Positions 8,018 through 18,800 of a DNA stretch of 20,742 bases are shown here, one piece after another. The notes beneath the pieces are model-generated. The model was not told the origin of the DNA, ran no database searches, and saw only the letters and a program-made list of their open reading frames with translations. Made by a program: the position numbers and the translations under genes. Position 1 is the stretch's first letter, and each line of letters starts with the position of its first letter. Source of the stretch: a bacterium (GTDB lineage Bacteria > CSSED10-310 > JAJRTK01); assembly GCA_024278345.1 (NCBI GenBank), contig JAJRTK010000501.1, positions 1 through 20,742 of the forward strand, read 5' to 3'.

Positions 8018-8283
8018 GTATCCACGCAAAGCGGGACAAGCAAGGAAACAAAAGGGAAGCCGCGCAGCGTACAAAAATGTGGGCTGGGATCCCGTTGCCC
8101 TTTGTTGCAACGGGAAGTTGAGTTCGCTCCCTGGTGGGTGCAGGGTGAAGCCCTGCCAGGGGACCGGGGACAGAGTCCCCGGACAACCTTCGAGTCACGC
8201 AAACGTGACCCGCCGAGCGGAGTGAGGCGCACCCTGCCGCTCGCGATTCCCAATTCCCGGAGTGTCCCGCTTTGCGTGGATAC
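8018..8283. mobile_element. MITE-like element with 21-base terminal inverted repeats and internal hairpin array
   Basis: The left end, GTATCCACGC-AAAGCGGGACA (8018-8038), is repeated perfectly in inverted orientation at 8263-8283. The 266-base element has no coding capacity. Inside is a run of perfect hairpins: 8091-8114 (8-base stem CCCGTTGC), 8140-8156 (GCAGGG/CCCTGC), 8164-8182 (CCGGGGA/TCCCCGG) and 8194-8209 (GTCACG-CAAA-CGTGAC). A CGAGC-type module follows at 8214. The stretch 8126-8171 matches 20697-20742 at 44 of 46 bases. No clear target-site duplication is visible at the ends. It sits between the start of the kinase gene and the end of the BNR gene, so the kinase promoter lies in or just outside it. 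A non-autonomous transposable element or a structured interspersed repeat both fit. Confidence 0.65.
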
Positions 8284-8332
8284 TCTCATTGTTTACCTTG
8301 ACTCATGGACCCGGAGCTCCAATCAGTGCAGC

Positions 8333-11300
8333 CTACTCCTCCTTCTGCCAGGCGGGGAGTCGTCCGGGAGTCCAGGGCGCTCCCGCTTCTTCCAGTTCTC
8401 TTTCCAAAGCTCGGAGATCTTTCTCAATAAGTTGCCTCAGTTTTGGCAGGTTCTTAGAAAATGCATCACTGGCAAGTTCGTAAGAGAGCTTATGGGTGGC
8501 AGTTGGCTCCGCGGAAGAGCTCCACTGGCCCCGGACGATCTCTTGGATCCGCTGGGAAATGGAGCGTGGGGCGGGGGCATTGTACCGGGCTCGGATCGGA
8601 TCGCCATCGAGCTCGATGATCAAGTCCTCCAAACGGCTGCGAATCTCTATCGCGCGACTCCTCATCGCCTCGGTGGCTCCAGGAGTCTCAAACAGTGCCT
8701 TGTCGATGTGATCGAGATGCGTTGCCGCTTCCCGGGCCGCCTTGGAAGCTCCGAAGACGGCTCTTTGCAGTCGGGCGGTACGCTTACGGAAAGCAAGGAC
8801 GGCGTCGGGGTCCCAGGCGGGCAGAATTGCGGCGCCAACAGGGACCGTCTCGAAGGTTCGCGGCTGGCCGATCTTTTTCAGCTTGCCGTCCAGCCGTAAC
8901 GCCATGGAAACGGTGTAAGTTCCAGGGACCGCCATGGGACCCCTTGGAGCGCCCCAATGAGGCCGTTTCGGGATCTCCAGGCTGACAGGTTTCGATGATG
9001 GATAGCGCAAATCCCAGGCGACTCGGTGGAAACCCGCCGTGGCGGGTGCCGTGATCCTCCGGACGACACTGCCGGATTCGTTGCGCACCGTCAGGATGGT
9101 GGCGGGCTTTTCTTGGCGCTCTTCACGCCGAAGCTCGTCCCACGTGGGGAGTTGGATCTCGCGGGCTTCCTTCACGGCTTTTTTCTCCGCCTTGTGGCGC
9201 TTGTCCCGGTCGCTCAGGGGCGTTTCCTTCAAGTAGTAGGTGAAGATAGCGCCGAACGAAGGATTGGGCGCGGCGAAGAAGGAGTCGCCCTGGCTTGCTT
9301 TTCCGTGGCCGCCCAGGCGGCTTCTGGGGATGTACATAGGGGCGTTTGGCACAAGAAAAAGGGACGCCTCTTGCTCCAGGAGTTCCGGAGTGACAAGACG
9401 CAGGGGAGAATAGTCATCCAGAATGTAGAATCCTCGGCCGAAGGTGGCAAGGACCAGTGCGTTGGCCTCTCGTTGAACGGCCAGATCCCGGACGGCAATC
9501 GTGGGGAGGCCTCCCTTGAGGCGGACCCACTGTTCTCCGTCGTCCACGGAGAAATAAAGGCCGAATTCCGTGCCGGAAAAAAGAAGCCCCTGTCGCACGT
9601 GGTCTTCGGCTAGGGCGTGGACGGAGCCACGCTCTGGAAGCCCGCCGACAATGGGTTTCCAACTGGTGCCCCGATCACGGCTCAGAAGGATGTAAGGTTT
9701 GAAATCGCCGCTCTTGTGGTGATCAAAAGCCGCGTACACCGTGTTCGGGTCGTGGCGGGACGCCAGAAGCGCGCTGACATAGGAGAGTTCCGGGATGCCG
9801 GGAATGGACTCCACCTTCCGCCAATGTTCGCCCCCGTCTTCGGTGATTTGAAGGAGTCCGTCATCCGTGCCCACATAGACAAGACCCTCCACCAAGGGGG
9901 ACTCGTCCAGAGCCACGATTGTCCCATAAAACGAAGTACCATCGTGTTTGCCAACGGCATCAACACTCCAGATCCGGCCCATCAACTCCAGCCGGTTCTT
10001 GTCGAGCTGCCGCGTGAGATCCGAACTTACGGCTTTCCAACTGCTTCCTCGGTCGTCGCTTCGAAACAGCTTGTTCGCTGCAAAATAGAGCCGTTTTCCA
10101 GAGTGAGGACTGATGAGGAGCGGTGAATTCCAATTCCAGCGCAGAGGCTCAGTAGCGGGCAGTTCTTCGGGCCGGATGCCGATCCGTTCTCCACTCTGGT
10201 GGTCGTAGCGGACCAGGCCTCCATACTGCCACTGGGAATAGACGATGCTGGGCTCTGCCGGATCGACCTGGGGTTTGAATCCATCCCCGCCCACGGTGAC
10301 ATACCAATCCGCGTTGGTGATCCCCTGCCGGCTGGTGGTGCGCGACGGGCCGCCGAGGGTTGCGTTGTCCTGAGTCCCGCCGTAAATCTTGTAGAAGGGC
10401 CTGGAATTGTCCACAGCCACGCGGTAGAACTGAGTAATGGGGAGATTGTCGAAAAAGCGCCAGGTTTCCCCGCCGTCGTGGCTCTCATAGAGCCCGCCGT
10501 CACAGCCGGAAAGAAGATGCTGGGGCTCGCCGGGATCGACCCAGAGCGCGTGGTTGTCCACGTGCTTGCTCGTGCCGTTGATGGATTGGAAAGTCTTTCC
10601 GCCGTCGCGGGTGACTTGGAGCAAGGTGTCCAGTAGGTAGACACGGTTGGGATCGTGGGGATCGGCTACGATCTCCTGGTAGTAAAAGGGATAGTCCGTT
10701 GTCTTTCCACTTCGCTTTGTCCAGCTCCAGCCTCCGTCGGTGGAGCGGTAAAACCCGCCCGCGTCTCCGGCGGCTTCGATGATGGCGTAGACGACTTCCG
10801 GATTTGTCTCCGAAATGGCAAGTCCGATCTTGCCCATCTCCTTGGAAGGCAAACCGCGCTTGAGCTTCTGCCAACTCTCCCCGCCGTCGGTGGATTTGTA
10901 GAGTCCCGACCCAGGTCCGCCATCGATAAAGCTCCAGACCCGTCGTTCCCGCTGGTACGCGGCGGCGATGAGGATATCGGAGTTTCCGGGGTCCATCACA
11001 ACGTCCGTGACACCGGTGTACTCGTCGATTTCCAGGACCCGCCTCCAGGTCTTGCCGCCATCGGTCGTCTTGTACAGACCTCTTTCGCCGCCAGGCTTCC
11101 AGAGTGGACCTTGCACCGCCGCGAAAACAGTGTCGGGGGCCACGGGATCCACAAGAATCCTCGAAATGTGCTCGCTATGGCGAAGTCCCATATTTTTCCA
11201 GCTCTTGCCCCCGTCCACCGACTTGTAGATGCCGTCTCCATAGGAAACGCTCCGTTGGCTATTCTCTTCCCCCGTTCCGACCCAGACCACCAGAGGATTC

Positions 11301-11728
11301 GTCGGATCGAGCTCCACGCAACCGATGGAATAGGAATCCTGGTCCTCGAAGATCGGACTCCAGGTGGTGCCGGCGTTGTCGCTTTTCCATACCCCGCCCG
11401 AAGCCGCGGCGACAAAAATTCGTTTCGGGTGCCGGGGATCCACGGCAAGATCCGAGATCCGGCCGGACATGAGGGCCGGCCCGATGCCTCGCAGCTTCAA
11501 ACCGGAGAACGTCTCGGCCTTCATCAGGTTTTTTTCGTGGCCTTCTTCCACAGGCTTGGTGGTCGCCGTGGCGTCAGACGAGACTCCGGCAGGCTGGGTG
11601 GTTGCCAGGGTCTCACTCTTTCCTGTGGCTGCCTTTGTGGTGGTTTCCGTTGGCATCGCGTGGGCTGGTTTCCACGGGCAGATTGCCAGGGCGCCCAGAA
11701 GGAGCGCCTTCAAAATCGTTCGTCTCAC
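8333..11728 (-). CDS. Exported sortilin/VPS10-like BNR-repeat beta-propeller protein
   Basis: This is a secreted or periplasmic protein of 1131 aa. It starts at GTG 11728, with AAAGG 7 bases upstream, and begins with a signal peptide, MRRTILKALLLGALAICPWKPAHA. From about residue 75 to 790 it carries at least ten Asp-box (BNR) motifs of the S-x-D-x-G-x-x-W type, such as DGGKSWKN, DGGKTWRR, DGGESWQK and DRGTSWKP. These form one or two beta-propellers like those in sortilin/VPS10 and sialidase-related proteins. An Ig-like segment follows (about 875-945, AGFHRVAWDLRYPSS), then a charged helical tail to the end. No sialidase catalytic residues can be assigned, so binding or scaffolding is more likely than hydrolysis. 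Large proteins of this design are common in Acidobacteriota, Bacteroidota and Gemmatimonadota. The gene is single and divergent from the acyltransferase gene by 96 bases. Confidence 0.9.
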   Translation of the reverse strand: MRRTILKALLLGALAICPWKPAHAMPTETTTKAATGKSETLATTQPAGVSSDATATTKPVEEGHEKNLMKAETFSGLKLRGIGPALMSGRISDLAVDPRHPKRIFVAAASGGVWKSDNAGTTWSPIFEDQDSYSIGCVELDPTNPLVVWVGTGEENSQRSVSYGDGIYKSVDGGKSWKNMGLRHSEHISRILVDPVAPDTVFAAVQGPLWKPGGERGLYKTTDGGKTWRRVLEIDEYTGVTDVVMDPGNSDILIAAAYQRERRVWSFIDGGPGSGLYKSTDGGESWQKLKRGLPSKEMGKIGLAISETNPEVVYAIIEAAGDAGGFYRSTDGGWSWTKRSGKTTDYPFYYQEIVADPHDPNRVYLLDTLLQVTRDGGKTFQSINGTSKHVDNHALWVDPGEPQHLLSGCDGGLYESHDGGETWRFFDNLPITQFYRVAVDNSRPFYKIYGGTQDNATLGGPSRTTSRQGITNADWYVTVGGDGFKPQVDPAEPSIVYSQWQYGGLVRYDHQSGERIGIRPEELPATEPLRWNWNSPLLISPHSGKRLYFAANKLFRSDDRGSSWKAVSSDLTRQLDKNRLELMGRIWSVDAVGKHDGTSFYGTIVALDESPLVEGLVYVGTDDGLLQITEDGGEHWRKVESIPGIPELSYVSALLASRHDPNTVYAAFDHHKSGDFKPYILLSRDRGTSWKPIVGGLPERGSVHALAEDHVRQGLLFSGTEFGLYFSVDDGEQWVRLKGGLPTIAVRDLAVQREANALVLATFGRGFYILDDYSPLRLVTPELLEQEASLFLVPNAPMYIPRSRLGGHGKASQGDSFFAAPNPSFGAIFTYYLKETPLSDRDKRHKAEKKAVKEAREIQLPTWDELRREERQEKPATILTVRNESGSVVRRITAPATAGFHRVAWDLRYPSSKPVSLEIPKRPHWGAPRGPMAVPGTYTVSMALRLDGKLKKIGQPRTFETVPVGAAILPAWDPDAVLAFRKRTARLQRAVFGASKAAREAATHLDHIDKALFETPGATEAMRSRAIEIRSRLEDLIIELDGDPIRARYNAPAPRSISQRIQEIVRGQWSSSAEPTATHKLSYELASDAFSKNLPKLRQLIEKDLRALERELEEAGAPWTPGRLPAWQKEE

Positions 11729-11824
11729 GAGTTTGCCTTTCTCCTCGCCATAGGTGGATCGTCGGGGAAAAGCAGAGTATCATCCCTGCAACTGGGAACC
11801 CAATGTGATGGCGGAGGAGGAGTT

Positions 11825-12625
11825 GTGGAAAGGGGAATGATGACGGTGCGGCGGAAGCTGGCGATTGCGACCTGGTCGGCGCCCAGAGAAGGTAATATCT
11901 ATGGAAAACTGACACTGGATGCCACTGAAGCGTTGGCCTATATCGACAGAACTCGGGAAACATCTGGAGAGCGCATCACCCTGACCCATTTTGTGGGAAA
12001 GGTTGTGGCGGAGGGGCTGAAGATTGTGCTATCCCTCAACGGCAGGATTCGCCTGGGTCGCTACGTTCCCCACGACCAGGTGGGCCTCGCCTTTTTGGTG
12101 GCACTCCCCGAAAGCGCCGATCTGGCCAAAGCGAAACTCAGCCGCGTGGACGAAATGTCGGTGGCGGACATTGCCCGCGAACTCCGAAAAAAAGCGGAGA
12201 GCCTCCGCGGAGGCAAGGACCCCGAGTTCGAAAAAAGCAAGGGACTTCTCCGGGCATTGCCCACTTGGATGCTCCGGCCCATCGTCTGGTTTTCCGGTTT
12301 TTTGACCGGGTCTCTCGGTGTCGAACTGAAGGCACTGGGCCTCGAAGCCTTTCCTTTCGGATCGGCGATTGTTACAAGCATAGGAATGATGGGGGTCGAT
12401 GAAGGGTTTGCGCCTCCTACTCCCTTTGCCCGTGTCCCATTGTACGTCGTGGTGGGAGCGGTTCGGGAACAGCCTGCCGTGGTTGACGGGAAAATCGCCA
12501 TCAGGCCCCAGATCACTCTCTGTGCCACCATCGATCACCGGTTTGTCGATGGGTTGCAAGTGGCGAAGCTCGTGGGAAAGGTGAGGGAACTCTTTGCCGA
12601 TCCCTGGAGTCTAAACAGCCCATGA
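11825..12625 (+). CDS. Stand-alone 2-oxoacid dehydrogenase E2-type acyltransferase domain protein
   Basis: The protein consists only of the catalytic domain of the dihydrolipoamide acyltransferase (E2)/chloramphenicol acetyltransferase fold. The active-site motif DHRFVDG has the likely catalytic His238 and Asp242. Other family segments are KLTLDATEALAYI, ERITLTHFVGKVVAEGL, VGLAFLVALPE and IVTSIGMMGVDEGF. There is no lipoyl domain and no E1/E3-binding domain, and the length is about 266 aa. A weakly hydrophobic insertion (LRALPTWMLRPIVWFSGFLTG) may contact membrane or partner. I place the start at GTG 11825 because GGAGGAGGAG (11813-11822) lies just upstream; ATG 11837 or 11840 would give a protein 4-5 residues shorter. 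The frame continues open far upstream (to 10655), but only as antisense of the BNR gene. No E1 or E3 genes are near, so the acyl substrate is unknown. Confidence 0.87.
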   Translation: MERGMMTVRRKLAIATWSAPREGNIYGKLTLDATEALAYIDRTRETSGERITLTHFVGKVVAEGLKIVLSLNGRIRLGRYVPHDQVGLAFLVALPESADLAKAKLSRVDEMSVADIARELRKKAESLRGGKDPEFEKSKGLLRALPTWMLRPIVWFSGFLTGSLGVELKALGLEAFPFGSAIVTSIGMMGVDEGFAPPTPFARVPLYVVVGAVREQPAVVDGKIAIRPQITLCATIDHRFVDGLQVAKLVGKVRELFADPWSLNSP

Positions 12626-12721
12626 CGGGAGGGTATGGCATTGCTTTTCGCAGGCGCCGGGAGCTTTGGGGTCGGCCATTTTCCGGGGTTGAAGCCGGAG
12701 CTCTGGGGCGTGCTCGGCGGA

Positions 12722-12747
12722 CGGCGGCGGACGGACTGCCGCCGCCG
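12722..12747. other. GC-rich hairpin downstream of the acyltransferase gene
   Basis: A 9-base perfect stem (CGGCGGCGG at 12722-12730, CCGCCGCCG at 12739-12747) closes an 8-base loop, ACGGACTG. It lies 97 bases past the acyltransferase stop codon, in the 261-base gap before the macroglobulin gene. It has no following T tract. It could slow or end transcription, or may only reflect local GGC bias. Confidence 0.35.
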
Positions 12748-12886
12748 GGAGCGGAACTCAACGCAAAGAAAGGTAGCTAAATCGGAAAAAACGGGATTCT
12801 ATCGTGAGAGTGGTGGTTTGATGGGAGTCTTGGCAGGTGCGGCACACACATCCCGGACGGGGTTTGAAACCAAAGGAGCGGGGAAA

Positions 12887-15800
12887 GTGAAGGAACGACG
12901 GAACAGAGATTGGCGGATGTCGGCTATCTCGGTAGTGGGATGGGTGGGTTTGGTCGCCGGGTTGCAGGCTTCTTGCTTCGCCCGCAGCTTCATGGAAGGA
13001 GAGGTGATGAACGGGCAAAGCCATGATGGAGCCCTCGTGTTCCGCTTGTCTGAAGGGGATGATCGCAGGGCGATGCCACGCCGTATTGCGCCTGCGGCTG
13101 GAGATCCTCTATCGGCTCAGGAGTCCGCCACCATCTTGTCTCGTTTGGCACCGTTGGCGGGGACGGAGAGCGACGTTCAGGCATTTGCTCTCCGAGATTC
13201 ATCGCTCCCGGCGCCCTTGACGGGAAAGTCCGTGGAGACGCAATTTCCGCCTGCGGGGGCGGAATCCGCCGCGGGACCTGGCGCTTCCGGAGAAGCCGAT
13301 CCCCTGAAGGTTCTCCGGTTTTCCCCCGAAGGTGAGGTTCCGTTGGCGGCTCGCCTTTCCGTGACCTTCTCTCAACCCATGGTTGCGCTGACGTCCCACG
13401 GCGCCCTCGCGGGGAAGGAGGTTCCGGTGAGGCTTCAACCCAGCGTTGACGGCGCGTGGCGCTGGATCGGCACGAAGACGCTCTTGTTTGAGCCGAAAAC
13501 CCGCTTTCCCATGGCCACTGATTTCCAGGTCGAGGTGCCGGCGGGAACCCGCTCTGTCGTCGGAGGCACGTTAGCTAAATCGCTGAGCTTTAGTTTTTCC
13601 ACGCCTCCTCCCACTCTGGGCCGGACCCATCCGGTCGGCGGGCCCCAGGGCCTGCGGCCCATGATTTTCGCCGCTTTCGACCAGGAGATCGAGCCGAGTG
13701 CTGTTCTGGGCACCACAGAGCTTTCTTCTGGGCAAAAGAGGTTTCCCGTTCGGCTGGCCACCGAAAAGGAGATCCAGAGTGACGCTCAGGTCAAGAGTCT
13801 TGCGGAAGCCGCGAGGAAAGGGCGCTGGATTGCTTTGGTGCCCGAGTCGGAATTGCCCGTGGGGACAACGTTTCAGGTGAGTTTCCTTCGCGGGACGGCG
13901 TCGCTGGAGGGGCCGAGGAGGACGACGAAGGCGCAGGGCTTTTCGTTTGGGACCTACGGGGTCTTCAAAGTTCGGGAGTCCCGTTGCGGTTGGGGTGGGG
14001 AATGCCCGCCCTTCGTTCCTTGGAACGTCCAGTTCAGTAACCCCTTGGACGTGGATCAATTCAGTGTTGAGCAGGTGGTGGTGGAGCCTCCCCTGCCCGG
14101 GCTCCAGATGGATGCCAACGGGGATCGGGTGACGATTCGCGGCCGGAGTAAGGCCAGAACCACCTACAAGGTGACTTTTGCGCCGGGCCTTAGCGACATC
14201 TACGGGCAGACTTTGGGCAAGGAAGCGATCGTCAGTTTTCAGGTTGGCGTGAGCCGGCCGCTGCTCTGGGCTTCCGGCGGGGCGTTCCAGGTTCTGGACC
14301 CCGAAGGTCGGCCCGAAATCAGGGTCTACTCCGTGAACCATGGAACGTTCTCCTTGAAAGTCAATGCCGTGGAGCCTGGCGATTGGGATGTTTTCACCGA
14401 GATGATGAAAACCCTCCACGGCAAGACGCGGCGACCGCTCCCAGGCCGGAATCTGGTCTCGAAAACCATCGAAGTGGATGGACCTCTTGAGGAGCTTTGT
14501 GAGACGACCATCGATTTGACTCCCTATTTTTCGGGAAATACGGGCCAGCTCGTGGTGGAGGTCTCTCCAACTTCAGGCTGGCGAAAGCTGTTGGGCTTGC
14601 CCGACCGGCACCGCCAAAATCCCATTGCTTTTTGGGTGCAGGCTACCCGGATCGGGCTGACGGCCATTTGGGACCAGGACGAGTTCTATGCGTGGGCGAC
14701 TTCATTGGCCGACGGCTCGCCGTTGGAGGGAGTGGAGATCCAAATGCTCCCCCTGTCCAGGACTGTGCGCACCGGTGCTGATGGTCTTGCCAGTTTTTCG
14801 TTGCCCGCGGCGGAGAGATCTCGGGGCAAGGACCAGCGTCGGGAAATTCTGGTGGCCAGAAAAGGAGAAGACGTGGCTATCCTCCCCGCGACGCTCTCCT
14901 GGTGGAGCGGCGTCGGATACTGGAAAGAGAGGCACCAGTCCGATTCCTTGCTCTGGTACGTCTTCGATGATCGGAAACTCTACAAGCCCGGTGAATCGGT
15001 GCGGGTCAAGGGGTGGATCCGAAAGATGACCGCCGGCACCCTGGGGGATGTCGGGCTGGTCTTCAACGAAGGGAAGAGCCTGGATTACAGGCTTCTGGAT
15101 TCCCGCAGGAATGAATTGGCTTCAGGGCAGGTGCAGCTTGGAAGGTTGGGTGGTTTTGACCTTCAGATCGATCTTCCCGATTCCATGAACCTTGGCAATG
15201 CCGTTTTGGAGCTCAATGTCGGGGGTTCGGTGCGAAACCATCGCCGGCGCCACACCTTTCAAGTGCAAGAGTTTCGGCGGCCCGAGTTCGAGGTCTCGGC
15301 GGCAGCCAGTGAAGCTCCCCATTTTGTCGGTGGCTCCGCCACGGTGACTGCCTCGGCGAAATACTACTCTGGCGGCCCGCTCCCGGGCGCCGAGGTCCGG
15401 TGGACCGTCAAGGCGTCCCGGGCGACCTATTCTCCCCCGAACTGGAGCGACTTCACCTTTGGAACCTGGCACCCTTGGTGGCGGCCCTGGCCGACGAAGA
15501 GTCGGTCTTCAGCACAAACCTTCCAAGGCAAGACCGGTCCCAAGGGCGAACATCATCTAAGGATCGACCTCGTTTCGGCGAATCCGCCGCAGCCGATGCA
15601 CGTGGCGGCCGAGGCCAGTATCATGGACGTCAACCGCCAGGCATGGGCTGCCAGCGCGGACTTCTTGGTCCATCCCGCGGAGCTCTACGTGGGAATCCGG
15701 AGCCCGCGATCCTTCGTGGAACAGGGTGAACCTCTCAAAATCGATCTTGTGGTGACGGACCTGGATGGCAATCCACAAGAAGGCCGCGAAATCGAACTCC

Positions 15801-18800
15801 AAGCCGTTCGCCAAGTCTGGGGCACCGTCAAGGGGGCATGGAAGCTCTTGGAGAAAGAGCGGCAGGCACGGACTCTTCCATCCGGTCCGGAACCAGTTCC
15901 AGCAACCTTCGACGACGTGGAGCCGGGGACGTGGAAAATCACGGCCAGGATCCTCGATGATCAGGGGCGCATCAACCAGAGCGAGATGACCGTCTGGGTG
16001 GCCGGTGGCAAGATGCCCGCCTCACGGAAGGTCGAAGAACAGGAAGTGCAGCTCATTCCGGATCGGAAGGATTACCAGTCGGGACAGACAGCTAGGATCC
16101 TGGTGCAAGCCCCTTTCGCTCCGGCGGAAGGGCTCCTCACCATCCGGCGGGACGGCCTTCTGAAGATGGTGCGCTTCTCCCTGTCCGGATCCAGCAAGAC
16201 TCTGGAGATTCCCATCGAAGATAGCCTGGTCCCCAACGTGCATATTCAGGTCGATCTCGTAGGGGCGGCCTCTCGAACCGATGAGGACGGTAAGCTCCTG
16301 GAAAATGTTCCCAAGCGCCCCGCCTATGCGACGGGGCGCCTGAAGCTCTCGATTCCACCGATCTCCAGAACACTCGAAGTGCAGGCGCTTCCAGCTCGGA
16401 AAGCCATTGAGCCGGGAGGCAAGACTCCTGTCAAGATCACAGTGAAGGATTCCCGGGGGCAGCCGGTTCAGAATGCCGAAGTCACTTTATTCGTCGTCGA
16501 TGAAGCGGTTCTCGCACTCACGGGCTACCAACTGGCCGATCCCGTCCAGACCTTCTATCCCAGCCGAGGCGACGGTGTTCGGCTAAGTAAAATCAGAAAA
16601 TATGTCCAACTCGCCACTCTGGAAAGCCTGGAGCTTCCTCAAGAGCCCGCCATGGGTGGAGAGGTCATGATGGAGGCTGGCGCCATGCCTCCACCGTCGA
16701 AACGGAGAATGCGGGCCATGGCCATGGCTCCCGGCGCTGCGCCAGCCAACGGCGGAGGTGGCGGACACGGGCCCGCCATCGCCGTCCGAAAGGACTTCCG
16801 GCCTCTGGCCGCCTTCTTCCCTCTGCTCCAGACGGATGCTGAGGGTACAGTTTCGGCTACCCTCAACCTTCCCGACAGCCTGACACGCTATCGGATCCTT
16901 GCCGTAGCCGTAGCGGGCGACCGCTCCTTCGGCAAAGGGGAGTCCTCCATTACCGTGCGGCTTCCCCTCATGGTCCGCCCGTCGCCGCCAAGGTTCCTGA
17001 ACTTCGGTGACCGCGCCGAGATCCCCATCGTCGTCCAGAACCAAACCGAAACACCTCTCCGGGTGTCGCTTGCCTTCCGAGCCACGGGAGTCGAGCTCTC
17101 CGGCAATTCGGGGCGCTCCACCCTTGTGCCCCCCAATGACCGAGTGGAGATCCGGTTCCCCGTCCAGGCCACCCAGGTGGGCCGCGCAAGGTTCCAGGCC
17201 GTGGCCGTCTCCGGCCGCTGGTCTGACGCCGCCGAGTTCGATCTCCCCGTCTGGACGCCCGCCACCACCGAGGCTTTCGCCACATACGGGCAGCTTGACG
17301 AAGGCTCCATCGTTCAGCCGGTGTCGCCGCCGCCCGACGTCGTTCCGCAGTTTGGCGGTCTCCAGGTGACCACCTCTTCCACGGCCCTCCAGGCCCTCAC
17401 CGATGCCGTCGTCTATCTCTACTCCTACCCCTTCGAATGCTCCGAACAACTCGCTTCCCGGGTCCTGGATCTCGTGGCTCTGGAAGACGTGCTTTCAGCT
17501 TTCCAGTCCGATGCACTGCCCTCAAAAAAGGAGAGCCGAGAGGCGATACAACGGGATCTGAAGAAGCTCGCCGCCATCCAGAACCACGATGGCGGCTTCC
17601 CCCTCTGGCAACGGGGTGATCGCGATTGGCCCTACGTGACCATTCACGTCGCTCACGCCTTGGCCAGGCTCAAGGCGAAGAACCACCAGGTTCCCCAAGG
17701 GATGCTGGAGAAGGCCCAGCGGTACCTGGCCAGCATCGATTCCCATATTCCGGGTTGGTACGGCCAGGCTGCCCGACACTCCATGAAGGCCTACGCCCTC
17801 TATGTTCGGCATCTTCTGGGCGACACCGTGACCAGGGAGGCCGAGGCCCTGGTCCAGGCCGCGGGCCTCGACAACCTGCCATTGGAAGCCGCCGGCTGGA
17901 TCTATTCCGCATCCGCCGGAAACGCCATGGCGGTCGATTTCCGCGCCAAACTCCTCCGCCACTTCCAGAACCGCGTCGCGGAGACCGCCGCCGGAGCCCA
18001 TTTCGTCACGTCGTACGGCGATGGCGATTACCTGCTCATGCACTCGGCCCGCCGCACCGACGCCATCATCCTGGAAGGTCTCATCAACAATGGATTGAAC
18101 GACGATCTGGTGGTCAAGCTTGTCCGGGGCCTCCTGGATCACCGGAAGAAGGGCCGCTGGGCCAGCACTCAGGAGAACGTCTTCGTCCTCCTTGCCCTGA
18201 ACGCCTATTTCAGGGCTTACGAATCGGTGACACCGGACTTCGTGGCCAGGATCTGGCTCGGCGACGGACTTGCGGCGGAGCACGCCTATCGCGGGCGCAC
18301 AACTGATAGCCGGCAAGTGGAGATCCCCATGTCCTTCCTGGCAAAGAAAGGAGCCGCGAATCTCGTCCTGCAAAAGGAGGGCCCCGGTCGCCTCTACTAC
18401 CGCTTGGGCATGAGCTATGCTCCAAGGAGTCTCAATCTCGAGGCCGCGGATCACGGGTTCACGGTGGAACGTTCCTACGAAGCTGTCAACGACAAAGGAG
18501 ATGTGCGGCGCGATGAATCCGGGGTTTGGCACGTCCGTGCCGGCGCCGAGGTCCGGGTCCGCATCACCATGGTGGCTCCCATGCGGCGGTACCACGTGGC
18601 GCTGGTGGACAAGCTGCCAGCGGGACTCGAGATCCTGAACCCCGCGCTGAAGGGCACGGGAAGCTTGCCCCAAGACCCCAAGGAGCAGAAGCGTGGCTGG
18701 TGGTGGTTCCGCACCTGGTACGAGCACCAAAACCTCCGCGATGAGCGGGTCGAAGCCTTCGCATCCCTCCTTTGGAATGGCGTCCATACCTACTCCTACG

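Noticed and set aside
11776-11803. Possible reverse-strand promoter (TTGGGT, 16 bases, GATACT) for the BNR gene
   Set aside because: Both hexamers are weak, and such a match is expected by chance in an intergenic stretch.
10655-11824. Upstream extension of the acyltransferase frame, giving a 656-aa protein
   Set aside because: This part is antisense to the BNR gene, whose Asp-box repeats are plainly real. The E2 homology begins only after 11825, where a strong ribosome site is found.
12635-12886. N-terminal extension of the macroglobulin to the first ATG
   Set aside because: It would put about 84 basic, low-complexity residues before the signal peptide. GTG 12887 has a good ribosome site.
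16583-17449. Antisense frame of 288 aa across the bait and A2M regions
   Set aside because: It is the shadow of a clearly conserved coding region and has no signal, motif or ribosome site.
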